Assembly (NCBI RefSeq): GCF_028283785.1
Contig: NZ_JAPWKB010000019.1
Location: 764,001-828,000, forward strand
Source of the DNA: Paraburkholderia sp.
GTDB taxonomy: Bacteria > Pseudomonadota > Gammaproteobacteria > Burkholderiales > Burkholderiaceae
Reading direction: 5' to 3'
DNA: 64,000 bases
Below, piece after piece: positions 16,094 to 25,471 of this stretch. Each line of letters opens with the position of its first letter. The stretch's first letter is position 1. Position numbers and translations under genes: made by a program. The notes under the pieces were generated by a model that saw nothing but the letters and a program-made list of their open reading frames with translations, was not told the DNA's origin and did no database searches.

Positions 16094-18529
16094 ATGCAAT
16101 TCCCCGAATCCTGGTTGAGAACCTTCGTCGATCCGCAGCTGAGCACCGATGAGCTGTCGCACGCGCTGACGATGGCGGGGCTCGAAGTCGAGGGCTTGCG
16201 TCCGGCTGCGCCGCCTACGTCGAAGATCGTCGTCGGTCAGGTGCTCGAAGTCGTCAAGCATCCCGACGCTGACAAGCTCAACGTCTGTCAGGTCGATGCC
16301 GGCACCGGCGCGACGCTGACCATCGTGTGCGGCGCGCCGAACGTGTCGGTGGGTATCAAGGTGCCGGTCGCGCTGGTCGGCGCGGAACTGCCGCCGGCCG
16401 AAGAGGGCGGCGCACCGTTCGCGATCAAGCTGTCCAAGCTGCGCGGCGTCGAAAGTCAGGGGATGCTGTGCTCGGCGCGCGAACTGAAGCTGTCGGAAGA
16501 TCATAGCGGCCTGATGATCCTGCCGGAAGCGACGCCGATCGGCCAGGACATCCGCGAGACGCTGAATCTCGACGACACCGTATTCGAAATCAAGCTGACG
16601 CCGAACAAGGCCGACTGTCTGTCTGTGTTCGGTGTGGCGCGCGAAACGTCGGCGATCACCGGCGCGCCGTTGCGCCCGCTCGACATCAAGCCGGCAGCGG
16701 TCACGCTGAACGAAACCTTGCCGGTCAGGATTTCGGCGCCCGACTTGTGCGGCCGTTTCTCGGGCCGCGTGATTCGCGGCGTGAATGCGCGCGCGAAGTC
16801 GCCGCAGTGGATGGTGCAACGTCTCGAACGCTCGGGACAACGCAGCATTTCCGCGCTGGTCGACATTTCGAATTACGTGATGCTCGAACTCGGCCGTCCG
16901 TCGCATGTGTTCGATCTCGACAAGATCCACGGCGGCATGGACGTGCGTTGGGGGCGCAAGGGCGAGACGCTGAAACTGCTGAACGGCAGCACCGTCGAGC
17001 TCGACGAAACGGTCGGCGTGATCGCCGACGAACAGCATATCGAAAGCCTCGCGGGCATCATGGGCGGTGACAGCACGGCCGTCACGCTCGACACGACCAA
17101 CATCTATCTGGAAGCCGCATTCTGGTGGCCGGACAGCATTCGTGGCCGCTCGCGCAAGTACAACTTTTCGACTGACGCAGGGCATCGCTTCGAGCGCGGC
17201 GTCGACTATGCAACCACCGTCGAACACATCGAGCGCATCACGCAACTGATCCTCGAAATCTGCGGCGGTCAAGCCGGTCCGGTCGACGACCAGACGGTCA
17301 ACGTGCCCCAACGCGCGCCGGTTACGATGCGTGTCGCTCGCGCGAACAAGATCATCGGCGTGGCGATTTCCGCCGACGAGATCGCGCAGATTTTCACGCG
17401 CCTCGGTCTCAGTTTCGAGCGTGACGGTGACACGTCGTTCTCGGTGACGCCGCCGTCGTTCCGTTTCGATATCGAAATCGAAGAAGACCTGATCGAAGAA
17501 GTCGCGCGTATCTACGGCTTCGAAAAGATCCCCGCGCGTCCGCCGGTTGCGACGAGCGAAATGCGCCGCACCGACGAAACCAAGCGTTCGATCCACGTGT
17601 TGCGTCATGCGCTGGCCGCGCGCGATTTCGCGGAAACGGTCAACTTCAGCTTCGTCGACGCCGAGTGGGAACAGGACTTCGCGGGCAATGCGAATCCGGT
17701 CCGTCTGCTGAACCCGATCGCGAGTCAGCTTTCGGTGATGCGCACGACCTTGTTCGGCAGCCTGATCAACGTGCTGCGTTCGAATCTGAACCGTCGCGCG
17801 GATCGCGTGCGCGTGTTCGAAGTCGGTCGCGTGTTTCTGCACGATCCGTCGATCAAGGCAGGCGAGTTGACGGTCGAAGGTTTCGCGCAACCGAAGATGA
17901 TCGGTGCGCTCGCCTATGGTCCGGCGCTCGACGAACAGTGGGCGTCGCAGTCGCGCGCGGTGGATTTCTTCGATGTGAAGGGCGATCTCGAAGCGTTGTT
18001 CGCGCCGGTCGTGCCGCGTTTCGTCAAGGCCGAGCATCCGGCGCTGCATCCGGGACGTTCAGCGCGCGTTGAAATCGATGGTCGCGCAGTGGGCTGGATT
18101 GGTGAATTGCATCCGCGCTGGATGCAGAAATATGATTTGCCGCATGCGCCGATTCTGTTTGAAATTGAAGCCGAAGCATTAATGCAACGTGCTTTGCCGA
18201 CTCCATCGGACGTGTCGAAATTCCCGCCGGTCAAGCGTGATATTGCGCTTGTCGTCGATCAGAAAATCGAGGTCCAGGCATTGCTCGACGAGATGCAAAA
18301 GGCGCTGTCGGAAGACGCCTGCAAGACGGTTCAGAAGGTTGCGCTTTTCGACGAATTCCGTCCAAAATCAAACACTTCCGGTGGTCTGGCAGCTCACGAG
18401 AAAAGCCTTGCGTTCCGTGTTACCTTGCAAGATACTGGCGGGACTCTTCAGGACGAAACGGTCGATCTGGCCATTCAAACCCTGGTAAATAGTGTGGCTC
18501 GAGTATATGGCGCACGGTTGCGCGGATAA
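16094..18529 (+). CDS. pheT: phenylalanyl-tRNA synthetase beta subunit
   Basis: 811 residues, as expected. The ATG at 16094 (MQFPESWLRTFVDPQ) is the conserved N-terminus; upstream in-frame sequence is not family-like. An EMAP-like tRNA-binding domain occupies about residues 40-150 (VLEVVKHPDADKLNVCQVDA), then come the B3/B4 editing region, the B5 domain, the catalytic-like core and a C-terminal FDX-ACB anticodon-binding domain (PPVKRDIALVVDQKIEVQAL). The ribosome site is weak, which may reflect coupling to pheS. Confidence 0.97.
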   Translation: MQFPESWLRTFVDPQLSTDELSHALTMAGLEVEGLRPAAPPTSKIVVGQVLEVVKHPDADKLNVCQVDAGTGATLTIVCGAPNVSVGIKVPVALVGAELPPAEEGGAPFAIKLSKLRGVESQGMLCSARELKLSEDHSGLMILPEATPIGQDIRETLNLDDTVFEIKLTPNKADCLSVFGVARETSAITGAPLRPLDIKPAAVTLNETLPVRISAPDLCGRFSGRVIRGVNARAKSPQWMVQRLERSGQRSISALVDISNYVMLELGRPSHVFDLDKIHGGMDVRWGRKGETLKLLNGSTVELDETVGVIADEQHIESLAGIMGGDSTAVTLDTTNIYLEAAFWWPDSIRGRSRKYNFSTDAGHRFERGVDYATTVEHIERITQLILEICGGQAGPVDDQTVNVPQRAPVTMRVARANKIIGVAISADEIAQIFTRLGLSFERDGDTSFSVTPPSFRFDIEIEEDLIEEVARIYGFEKIPARPPVATSEMRRTDETKRSIHVLRHALAARDFAETVNFSFVDAEWEQDFAGNANPVRLLNPIASQLSVMRTTLFGSLINVLRSNLNRRADRVRVFEVGRVFLHDPSIKAGELTVEGFAQPKMIGALAYGPALDEQWASQSRAVDFFDVKGDLEALFAPVVPRFVKAEHPALHPGRSARVEIDGRAVGWIGELHPRWMQKYDLPHAPILFEIEAEALMQRALPTPSDVSKFPPVKRDIALVVDQKIEVQALLDEMQKALSEDACKTVQKVALFDEFRPKSNTSGGLAAHEKSLAFRVTLQDTGGTLQDETVDLAIQTLVNSVARVYGARLRG

Positions 18530-18607
18530 CCCGCGGGTAACTCGCGGGATAACCTTCGAACGGCTATTCCGCATCCCGCTTTCTGGTTGGCGCGCCATTT
18601 GATAGAT

Positions 18608-19018
18608 ATGAATGAAATGAACTCGAGTGATTTCGAAGCCCTTCTTACGGCGCAACGCAGCGCCATGATTCGCGACATTCCGACATCACCCGCTGGCGCG
18701 TCGGCTGAAACGCCTACGCTGACCAAAGCTGAGCTGGCCGAGTTGCTGTTCGACAATGTCGGACTTAACAAGCGCGAAGCGAAAGACATGGTCGAAGCGT
18801 TCTTCGAGGTGATTCGCGACGCGTTGGAAAGTGGCGATAGCGTGAAGCTGTCCGGCTTCGGCAATTTTCAGCTGCGCGACAAGCCGCAGCGTCCCGGCAG
18901 AAATCCCAAGACCGGCGAGGCGATTCCCATCGCCGCGCGCCGCGTCGTGACGTTCCATGCAAGTCAAAAGCTGAAAGCGCTGGTTGAGAACGGCGCCGAG
19001 GCAAGCTTCACGCGCTGA
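18608..19018 (+). CDS. ihfA: integration host factor subunit alpha with N-terminal extension
   Basis: DNA-bending protein of the HU/IHF family. The core from TLTKAELAELLFDNVGLNKR to the C-terminus carries GFGNFQLRDK and the minor-groove arm RPGRNPKTGE. With the ATG at 18608 the protein is 136 residues, about 37 longer at the N-terminus than E. coli IhfA (99). The extension is Ser/Ala-rich and looks disordered. An even earlier TTG at 18587 is in frame but unsupported. It lies 78 bp after pheT and 45 bp before the merR gene, the usual pheST-ihfA order. Confidence 0.94.
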   Translation: MNEMNSSDFEALLTAQRSAMIRDIPTSPAGASAETPTLTKAELAELLFDNVGLNKREAKDMVEAFFEVIRDALESGDSVKLSGFGNFQLRDKPQRPGRNPKTGEAIPIAARRVVTFHASQKLKALVENGAEASFTR

Positions 19019-19063
19019 TCGACCGGCGCGTTCCTGCGCAACCACCACGACGGCTAACTGACG

Positions 19064-19465
19064 ATGACAGCGACGATCGAAAAAGTCGTCTTGCCTCCGA
19101 TTCCGGCGAAGCGTTACTTCACCATCGGTGAAGTCAGCGAATTGTGCGGCGTCAAACCGCATGTACTGCGCTATTGGGAGCAGGAGTTCACGCAGTTGAG
19201 GCCCGTCAAACGACGCGGCAATCGCCGGTATTACCAGCACCATGAAGTGCTGTTGATCCGGCGAATTCGTGAGTTGCTTTACGAGCAGGGATTCACGATC
19301 AACGGCGCGCGTAACCGCCTGGATTCAGGACACGGTGGTGCTCACGGTGCCCCACCCGATCCCGACGAAGAGCGCGAAACCGGTGAGGTTCAAACGGGTG
19401 AAGCCGTCGATGTCGATCAGTTGCGCAAGGAGTTACTGCACGTGATCGATTTGTTGAGCCGCTAG
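19064..19465 (+). CDS. MerR family transcriptional regulator
   Basis: 133 residues. The N-terminal winged helix-turn-helix is typical: KRYFTIGEVSELCGVKPHVL, then RYWEQEFTQLRPVKRRGNRR and YYQHHEVLLIRRIRELLYEQ. Instead of a metal-binding end it has a short acidic, Gly-rich tail (residues about 90-133) without paired Cys, so the effector is unknown. It follows ihfA closely and is probably cotranscribed. Confidence 0.9.
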   Translation: MTATIEKVVLPPIPAKRYFTIGEVSELCGVKPHVLRYWEQEFTQLRPVKRRGNRRYYQHHEVLLIRRIRELLYEQGFTINGARNRLDSGHGGAHGAPPDPDEERETGEVQTGEAVDVDQLRKELLHVIDLLSR

Positions 19466-19521
19466 TCGTTTCGCTTCGCTTTTGTTGCAGTGAACCGGTT
19501 CTAATCGTGTGAACTGTCTGT

Positions 19522-19527
19522 TATACT
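19522..19527 (+). promoter_or_regulatory. -10 element of tRNA-Pro promoter
   Basis: TATACT lies 10 bp upstream of the tRNA 5' end. The -35 region 17 bp further up (TTCTAA, 19499-19504) is a poor match, so the promoter call rests mainly on the -10. Confidence 0.55.
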
Positions 19528-19537
19528 TTTGTGCTTT

Positions 19538-19614
<77 letters not shown>

Positions 19615-19620
19615 GTATTT

Positions 19621-19655
19621 AAAAGGCCTTCCGGTTTTAACCGGAAGGCCTTTTT
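19621..19655 (+). terminator. intrinsic terminator of tRNA-Pro
   Basis: 14-bp stem AAAAGGCCTTCCGG (19621-19634) / CCGGAAGGCCTTTT (19641-19654), loop TTTTAA, then a T run. It starts 6 bp after the tRNA. Confidence 0.93.
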
Positions 19656-19797
19656 CATTTCCGTCGCGTTATCGGCGCAAACGGGCAGGGACGTCCTGGC
19701 TATACGCCGAAAGTCGGTGACACGATTTCGCTAATCGATACCTCGCTTCATCAGCGCTTGCGCATTCGCACCGCGCCCACGTAGCCCACTCACGAGC

Positions 19798-19830
19798 CAT
19801 GCTCGCATGCGCGAAACGCATGCGAGCATG
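19798..19830. repeat. GCATGC-core palindromic repeat, copy 1
   Basis: Perfect 14-bp inverted repeat CATGCTCGCATGCG / CGCATGCGAGCATG with loop CGAAA. It has the same stem length and near-identical core and loop as the element at 38671-38703. More GCATGC-rich sequence continues to about 19865. Confidence 0.75.
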
Positions 19831-19901
19831 CAGCGATGCGTCATACGTATGCGTGCATGCGCCATGCTAGGATCGTTCGCATACGGCGATGGAGACGACG
19901 C

Positions 19902-20282
19902 ATGAAACCAGATACAGCGGCCCGGTTCGACACCGAATTCGCGCCGCGCATCGCATCGAAAATCAGCAGTCTGTTCGATGACGGCGTTCATGCCGAAGTA
20001 TTGCGCTACGAAGGGCACGGTCATCCTTCGCGCATTCATCTGTGGGGTGAACCGCGCGGCGACGCGCATCGCTATCCGCATCCGCTGAACGTGATCCTGA
20101 CGTGGGACAGCGACGAGATCGCGTGTTTGATGGACGCGGGCGCAGAGCAGCGCTTCACGCGGTATCTGGATGCGATTCCACGCAAGTTCGATGCATGGCA
20201 TTTTGCGCGGCACATCGACTTCCACTCGCACACGCAAGCGGAAGTCCAGATTCTGTTAGGCGGTCTCGACTTCGAAGCCTGA
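19902..20282 (+). CDS. conserved-looking hypothetical protein (possibly DUF5594-like)
   Basis: 126 residues from the ATG at 19902, which is preceded by GGAGACGACGC; an earlier in-frame ATG at 19836 reads through the palindromic repeat and is unlikely. The product is soluble, His- and Asp-rich, with no signal peptide or transmembrane segment. Segments such as HPLNVILTWDSDEIACLMDA suggest a compact fold. Codon use resembles its neighbours, supporting a real gene. I recall a Burkholderia-restricted family (DUF5594) of this kind but cannot confirm membership. Function unknown. Confidence 0.65.
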   Translation: MKPDTAARFDTEFAPRIASKISSLFDDGVHAEVLRYEGHGHPSRIHLWGEPRGDAHRYPHPLNVILTWDSDEIACLMDAGAEQRFTRYLDAIPRKFDAWHFARHIDFHSHTQAEVQILLGGLDFEA

Positions 20283-20309
20283 GCTCAGGCTTGCCGCCAA
20301 TCCATTTTC

Positions 20310-21890
20310 TTACGACGCCGCGCCGAGCCGGAAAAAGCTGACGCTGCGTACCAGTCCCGACGCCTTGCCTTGCACCGCGTCAGCCGCCGCCGCCGCTTCC
20401 TCGACCAGTGCCGCATTGCTCTGCGTGACCTGGTCCATCTGCGTGACCGCATCGTTCACTTCGGAGATGCCGGCCGCCTGATCGCCGCTCGCTGCCGCGA
20501 TCGCTTCGACGATCTGCGTCACGCGGCCGACGCTTTCCACCACGCCGTCCATCGTTTCGCTCGCATGCTGGATCAGTTGCGTGCCCGAATCGATCGTGGC
20601 GACCGAGTCGCGAATCAAGCCTTTGATTTCGCGTGCAGCATCGGCGGAACGTTGCGCGAGACTCCGCACTTCGGACGCGACCACCGCGAAGCCACGACCT
20701 TCGGTTCCGGCGCGCGCCGCTTCGACGGCGGCATTCAGCGCAAGAATATTGGTCTGCGCGGAGATCGCTTCGACCACGGCAATGATGTCCACGATCTTCT
20801 TCGACGACGCTTCGATCTGACCCATCGTGCGCACTGCATCGACCATCACGGCGCCGCCGTCGCGTGCCGCTTGCGCAGCGGTTTGTGCGAGCGCGGTCGC
20901 ATCGCGCGCGTGTCCGGCGTTGCGTTGCACGGACTCGGTGAAGTGCTGCATCGACGCCGCCGTTTCTTCGAGCGACGCCGCTTGCTGTTCGGTGCGCGCC
21001 GAGAGATCGAGATTGCCGGCCGCGATCTGCTCGGTCGCGCTCGAAATCGTCGTCGCGCCTTCGCGAATCTCTCCGACGATATGACGCAGGCGCTGATTCA
21101 TCTGGTTGAGCGCGGCGAGCAACTGTCCGGTTTCGTCGTTGCTGCGCACGACCACGTCCGTGGCGAGATCGCCCGACGCAACCGCTTGTGCGACGCCCAC
21201 TGCCTGTTGCACCGGCACCGTGATACTGCGGCTGAGGAACAGGACGGTCGCCGTGCCGCCCGCGAGCGCTGCGAGTACGACCACGAGCAACAACGTGCAC
21301 GCGAGCGTGTACGACGCTTCAGCGGCCTGCGTGGTGCTGTCGCTCGATGTCTTTGCCTGCTGCATCACCGATGCGACGATCGCGTCGATCGCGGCGGTCG
21401 GCGCGCGGTCGATTCCCTTGACCAGACCGTCGACGACATGCGCGGTGTTCGGATCGGCGGCATCGTAGTGTTTCAACGCGTCGAGATAGCTGGTCTGCAA
21501 CGACGCATGCGTGGACAGTGCCGCATCGACGCCATCGGTTGCCGCACCCAACGTCGTCAGCTGATTTTTCAGCGCTTGCAATGCAGCGTCGGTGGTGGTG
21601 CTTTCGGCAAGAAATTCGTGACGGTATTTATCGAACGATGCAGCGTCCGCGCCGCGCAACAACAAATCCTTCCATGCCTGCACCTGCTTCTTGAATTCGA
21701 CCTGCGCGACGCGCGCGGTGTCGGCGGCTTCGGCGTACTCGCTGAGGGTGCGCGTCGAACGCGTTTGCAATGCATGGGTCGCGGACAGCGCATGCCATCC
21801 TTCGAGCCCGACCAGCATCGTTGCGATCAGCAGCACGGCGCCCAGCAGTGCCAGCTTGACGGCGATCTTGAGATTCCTGATGAAAGACAC
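20310..21890 (-). CDS. methyl-accepting chemotaxis protein
   Basis: Transmembrane chemoreceptor. I prefer the GTG at 21890 (MSFIRNLKIAVKLALL), placed 5 bp after AGGAG; an ATG at 21908 lies upstream of that ribosome site. The protein is 526 residues: TM1 about 9-31, a periplasmic four-helix-type sensor to about 185, TM2 about 186-208, HAMP, and a cytoplasmic coiled coil with the conserved tip ISAQTNILALNAAVEAARAG. The C-terminus (SFFRLGAAS) lacks the NWETF-type CheR/CheB tether. The ligand is unknown. No chemotaxis or flagellar gene is adjacent, so it is an orphan receptor locus. Confidence 0.93.
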   Translation of the reverse strand: MSFIRNLKIAVKLALLGAVLLIATMLVGLEGWHALSATHALQTRSTRTLSEYAEAADTARVAQVEFKKQVQAWKDLLLRGADAASFDKYRHEFLAESTTTDAALQALKNQLTTLGAATDGVDAALSTHASLQTSYLDALKHYDAADPNTAHVVDGLVKGIDRAPTAAIDAIVASVMQQAKTSSDSTTQAAEASYTLACTLLLVVVLAALAGGTATVLFLSRSITVPVQQAVGVAQAVASGDLATDVVVRSNDETGQLLAALNQMNQRLRHIVGEIREGATTISSATEQIAAGNLDLSARTEQQAASLEETAASMQHFTESVQRNAGHARDATALAQTAAQAARDGGAVMVDAVRTMGQIEASSKKIVDIIAVVEAISAQTNILALNAAVEAARAGTEGRGFAVVASEVRSLAQRSADAAREIKGLIRDSVATIDSGTQLIQHASETMDGVVESVGRVTQIVEAIAAASGDQAAGISEVNDAVTQMDQVTQSNAALVEEAAAAADAVQGKASGLVRSVSFFRLGAAS

Positions 21891-22269
21891 ACAGACTCCT
21901 GAAAACATCTACTCCGGCGCTTGCACCGGACCGGACGCGGGTAGCGTCGATGCGGCGGGCCGGTCTCACATTGCCGGCGACGTAGCGGGTGGCGCGTCGT
22001 GATTCCGGACTGCGTTGGGCGTTACCCTTGATTCGCGCGCGACAACATGATGTTGCCGGCCAGCGGCGTTGCACGAACGAAGGGCCTCAGCGAGGTAAAC
22101 GGCAGGAATCGTCAAAGCTTGAGCATGTGCGCGCGACAACGCGGCGATCGATATTTCACCGCGTAAGGAAAGGCTCTTGGATGAATCTTCGATACATTTG
22201 GTATGACGAAATAAAATGCGGCGATCGCGTATTACGCGACCGCCGCTTTCATGCTGCACGATGTGGGTG
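21891..22269. other. gap between chemoreceptor and peroxidase genes
   Basis: 379 bp without a convincing reading frame. It holds the chemoreceptor promoter region and, at its right end, the terminator of the peroxidase gene. No sigma-28-like promoter was recognised. Confidence 0.5.
22211..22246 (-). terminator. intrinsic terminator of the di-haem peroxidase gene
   Basis: Stem GCGGCG-A-TCGCGT (22218-22230) / ACGCGA-C-CGCCGC (22234-22246) with one mismatch. On the minus strand it is followed by ATTTTATTTC. It begins 23 bp past the stop. Confidence 0.7.
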
Positions 22270-23772
22270 TCAATTCACCTTGTAGCCATCGTTCAGTGTT
22301 TTCAGAAACGCGATGATGTCGTCGATATCCTGGTCGGTCATTGCCGGTTTTTCGCCGGCTTTGCGATCGAACGGGGCATCGGCGACGTCGATATTCGCCT
22401 GGTATTTCGCGGGCAGATCGTCGTACTTCTGCACCTTGCCCGATGCGTCACGCGGATAGATTTTTTCCGGGCTGGTATTGCGCAGGTTGTAGAAATCCAT
22501 CACGTGCTTCAGGTCGTGATACACGCCGTTGTGAAAAAACGCATGACGTGTGGCCGTATTGCGCAGTGTCGGCGTAAGGAACATTCCGCAATATTGCGTC
22601 TGGTCCGCGATGTCCTTGCGGAACGGGCCGCAGGTGCCCATGTCGTAGAACTTCGGATCCTTGTTGAGCGCAAGCGACGTATTGCGCGGCACACCGAGCG
22701 CTTCGTATTGCTGGTCCGTGAACATCGGCGGCAAGCCGTCGCGGCTCACCGCGCTCAGATGACAGCCCGCGCAATTGGCCTTGTTCTGATCGTTGAACAG
22801 ACGCAGGCCGTGCAACTCCGCTTGCGACAGACGCGCGCGTCCTTCGAGCCAGTAATCGTATTTGCTGCTGAACGCATGGAACGACGGATCCTCGATCTGG
22901 AAGCGCGCAATCGCGAACATCGCTTCGGACGCAAGCAGATTCGGATCGTGCAAAACAGCCGGTCCAAACAGTTTCCCGAACGTATCGCGATACTTGTCCT
23001 GCGACAGTTTCTGCACGACCGCGCCGAGATCCTTGTTGGCCATTTCAACCGGATTCGTCAGCGGTCCGAGTGCCTGACGTTGCAGCGAATCTGCGCGACC
23101 GTCCCAGAAGAGACCGCCTTGCGGCACCATCGCGGGCGCGGCGGGCGCAGCGCCCGCGGTTTTCACCGCACGCTGCACGCCTTGCGCCGCGGAAGCGGCC
23201 TGGTCGAGACTCACGGGAATGTCGGCGTCGGCGGCATCGGGACCGATACTGAACGGCGCCTGGCGATACAGATACGTCAGCGACGGCGGCGGCCGATAAC
23301 CCGCATCCTGCATGTGCGGACCGCCAAGCTGCACCGACAGATCGTTGGGCGGCCCGTACGCGTGCGACGCGCTATGGCACGACGCACAGGATTGCTGACC
23401 CGACGCCGACAGCGATGGGTCGTTGAAAAGCTGTTTGCCGAGCAGTGCGATCGCGCTCATCGGTTCGACGGCGGGGCGCTCGAAATGCACAGGATGCGCG
23501 TTCGCACCGGTCATGTTCTCGACGGCCTCGCCGATCGCGTCCGGCATCCGTTCCGGATACGCGAGCGCATAGCCGGCCAGCGCGGCGCATGCGATGACGA
23601 GACCGAGCACGACGCGCAGCACGATACGGCGCAACGACGTGCGACCTGCGCGTCCACCGGGCGTGCGGTTGGGTTGACGGCCGGCGGGCAGCGCCGGCGG
23701 CAGAACGGTATTCGGATGGCTCATGGCGATGACTGGTACAGGCACCCTGACGGATGCGATACAAACGGACAT
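22270..23772 (-). CDS. di-haem cytochrome c peroxidase family protein (CcpA/MauG-like)
   Basis: 500 residues. A transmembrane anchor or uncleaved signal at about residues 50-72 is followed by two CxxCH haem-c sites, CASCH (C129, C132, H133) and CAGCH in the second half, so the enzyme should be periplasmic. The family reduces H2O2 or oxidises protein substrates. The start is uncertain: ATG 23772 has GAGG at 6 bp but inside a 10-bp hairpin; ATG 23724 (MSHPNTVLPP) is an alternative. The phosphoesterase gene lies 124 bp upstream on the same strand, and the two are probably one operon. Confidence 0.88.
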   Translation of the reverse strand: MSVCIASVRVPVPVIAMSHPNTVLPPALPAGRQPNRTPGGRAGRTSLRRIVLRVVLGLVIACAALAGYALAYPERMPDAIGEAVENMTGANAHPVHFERPAVEPMSAIALLGKQLFNDPSLSASGQQSCASCHSASHAYGPPNDLSVQLGGPHMQDAGYRPPPSLTYLYRQAPFSIGPDAADADIPVSLDQAASAAQGVQRAVKTAGAAPAAPAMVPQGGLFWDGRADSLQRQALGPLTNPVEMANKDLGAVVQKLSQDKYRDTFGKLFGPAVLHDPNLLASEAMFAIARFQIEDPSFHAFSSKYDYWLEGRARLSQAELHGLRLFNDQNKANCAGCHLSAVSRDGLPPMFTDQQYEALGVPRNTSLALNKDPKFYDMGTCGPFRKDIADQTQYCGMFLTPTLRNTATRHAFFHNGVYHDLKHVMDFYNLRNTSPEKIYPRDASGKVQKYDDLPAKYQANIDVADAPFDRKAGEKPAMTDQDIDDIIAFLKTLNDGYKVN

Positions 23773-23800
23773 GTCGAGCCTCGATCAAGCAGGCTCGACA
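23772..23800 (-). promoter_or_regulatory. hairpin overlapping the upstream start and ribosome site of the peroxidase gene
   Basis: 10-bp inverted repeat TGTCGAGCCT / AGGCTCGACA (23772-23781 and 23791-23800). On the minus strand its 3' arm contains the GAGG ribosome site and abuts the ATG at 23772, so the structure would hide that start. Confidence 0.45.
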
Positions 23801-23896
23801 CCGGACACGTCGCTTCGATTCGATTCATCAATCGGTCCGGTCGCTCGACATCGGATCAATGCGCGATGCGAGACGACCGGACCCGTGATGCAGGGC

Positions 23897-25471
23897 TTAG
23901 CTCGACGGCGGCGACGACAGCTTCGTGCCGAGGTTCGGGTCGAGATACAGCGTCGGCGTGGCACCGCCGTTCGTGAAGTCGAACAGGCTCATGATGCTGC
24001 CCGCAGCGGCATCGTTCGAACCGCCGCCCAGGCGTTGACTGCCAAGCCAGTTGTCTTCGATGAACTGAACCACCGACGACTGCGTAATCAACGTGTCGTC
24101 GATATAGTTCGCCTTTGCATACGGCGACACCACGATCAGCGGCACACGCGTTCCCGGACCGCAACGACCGTCAACCGCGAGACCTGTCGGACCGACACCG
24201 CGCGGCGTCGTACCTGACACGCCGCAGGTTGCCGCGCCGTTGAGCGCATCTGCCGACGAGAACGAAGCCGTGGTCGGCGTTGCATAACGATGGTCGTACC
24301 AGCCATCCGAATCGTCGTAGGTCAGGATCACGGCGGTGTTCTTCCAGTCCGGCTGCTGCTGCAGGAAGTTGACCACCTTGACGATAAACGCCTGCTCGTC
24401 GAGCGGATCCGAATTGCCCGGGTGCGCATCGTTGACGGCCGGTGCCTTCAGATAGCTGACCGACGGGAAATTGCCCGCCTTCACTGCCGTGAAGAAGTCG
24501 TTGACGTCGTACTCGTGGTGAACCGGCGTCGCCGTGCTGTCGAGCGGATCCGTTGTACCGATCGACGCCACCGAAGTCGGACGCGTATGCGCGCCATTCG
24601 CCGTGCTCGCGTAGTACTGGAACCAGTTGTGGTGCGGACTGTAGTCCTTCGGCGACGTGTTCAGCACGGACGAATACGTCGTACGGCTACAGCCTTGCGT
24701 GCCGTTCGGATTGGTCGAGGTCAGGTCGAAGCCGCCCATGAAGCCGCCCCACGTGATGCCCTTGCCGTTCAACAGGTCGCCGATGTTCTTGTTGTTCGAC
24801 GACATCTGGCCGGTGGTCGTGCCCGAGCACACGTCGCCTTGCGGGTCGGCGTCGCCGGTCATCGTGAAGCCGCCGTTGTCGTCGGAGATCATCTCGCCGG
24901 CGACGGCCGTGCCGCCCGTCGGAATCACGCCGTTGGTCTGGCCGGAAATGACGTGCAGCGCGCCCGGCGTCGATGGACCGAAGCTGTCCGTGTACATGTT
25001 GGAACTCATCGCGAAGTTGTTCGCGTAGTTCCACATCGCGGTCACGGTGTTGCCGTCGTAGTAACCCATGACGAGACCCGGCGTACCGAACACGCCCGTG
25101 CTGCTGACCGTGTTGTTACCCGTGTATTCCGGGAACAGGTCCATATTGCCGTTGTCGTACGCTTCCTGTTCGGCCGTGTACGCGTGGTTCTGGCCTTCGG
25201 TATTCGCTTGCGTGCGGTCGAGGCGGAACGGGTTCGATGCGTTGGCGCCGTTACCCGATGCCGTCTTGTTCGGATTGCTGGTCAGCAGCGCCTGGGTCAG
25301 ACCGTTCGGGCTCGCGGGCGTGCCGGCTGCAGGCGTGAACGCCGGCTCGCCGGCCGGGTTGACCGCGTTCGGGTAAGTGGCGAAGTAGTGATCGAACGAA
25401 CGGTTCTCGCCGAAGATCACGACCAGATGCTTGATCGGCGTCTTCGTGGTGAGTGCGTCCTGTGCAGACAC
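23897..25471 (-). CDS. phosphoesterase family protein (AcpA / phospholipase C-like), N-terminus out of frame
   Basis: 524-residue catalytic part of a PF04185-type phosphoesterase. KHLVVIFGENRSFDHYFATY near the N-terminus holds the Glu-Asn metal/nucleophile signature. VILTYDDSDGWYDH and GPGTRVPLIVVSPYAK are further conserved segments. The in-frame start is a GTG at 25471 with no signal peptide, although these enzymes are exported. A perfect lipoprotein signal lies immediately upstream in another frame (25472-25604), and the in-frame sequence before the GTG reads like a linker (ASGASSPAAS). A single-nucleotide frameshift in a formerly continuous lipoprotein gene, or a sequencing error, explains this. 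It is followed by the di-haem peroxidase gene. Confidence 0.85.
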   Translation of the reverse strand: MSAQDALTTKTPIKHLVVIFGENRSFDHYFATYPNAVNPAGEPAFTPAAGTPASPNGLTQALLTSNPNKTASGNGANASNPFRLDRTQANTEGQNHAYTAEQEAYDNGNMDLFPEYTGNNTVSSTGVFGTPGLVMGYYDGNTVTAMWNYANNFAMSSNMYTDSFGPSTPGALHVISGQTNGVIPTGGTAVAGEMISDDNGGFTMTGDADPQGDVCSGTTTGQMSSNNKNIGDLLNGKGITWGGFMGGFDLTSTNPNGTQGCSRTTYSSVLNTSPKDYSPHHNWFQYYASTANGAHTRPTSVASIGTTDPLDSTATPVHHEYDVNDFFTAVKAGNFPSVSYLKAPAVNDAHPGNSDPLDEQAFIVKVVNFLQQQPDWKNTAVILTYDDSDGWYDHRYATPTTASFSSADALNGAATCGVSGTTPRGVGPTGLAVDGRCGPGTRVPLIVVSPYAKANYIDDTLITQSSVVQFIEDNWLGSQRLGGGSNDAAAGSIMSLFDFTNGGATPTLYLDPNLGTKLSSPPSS

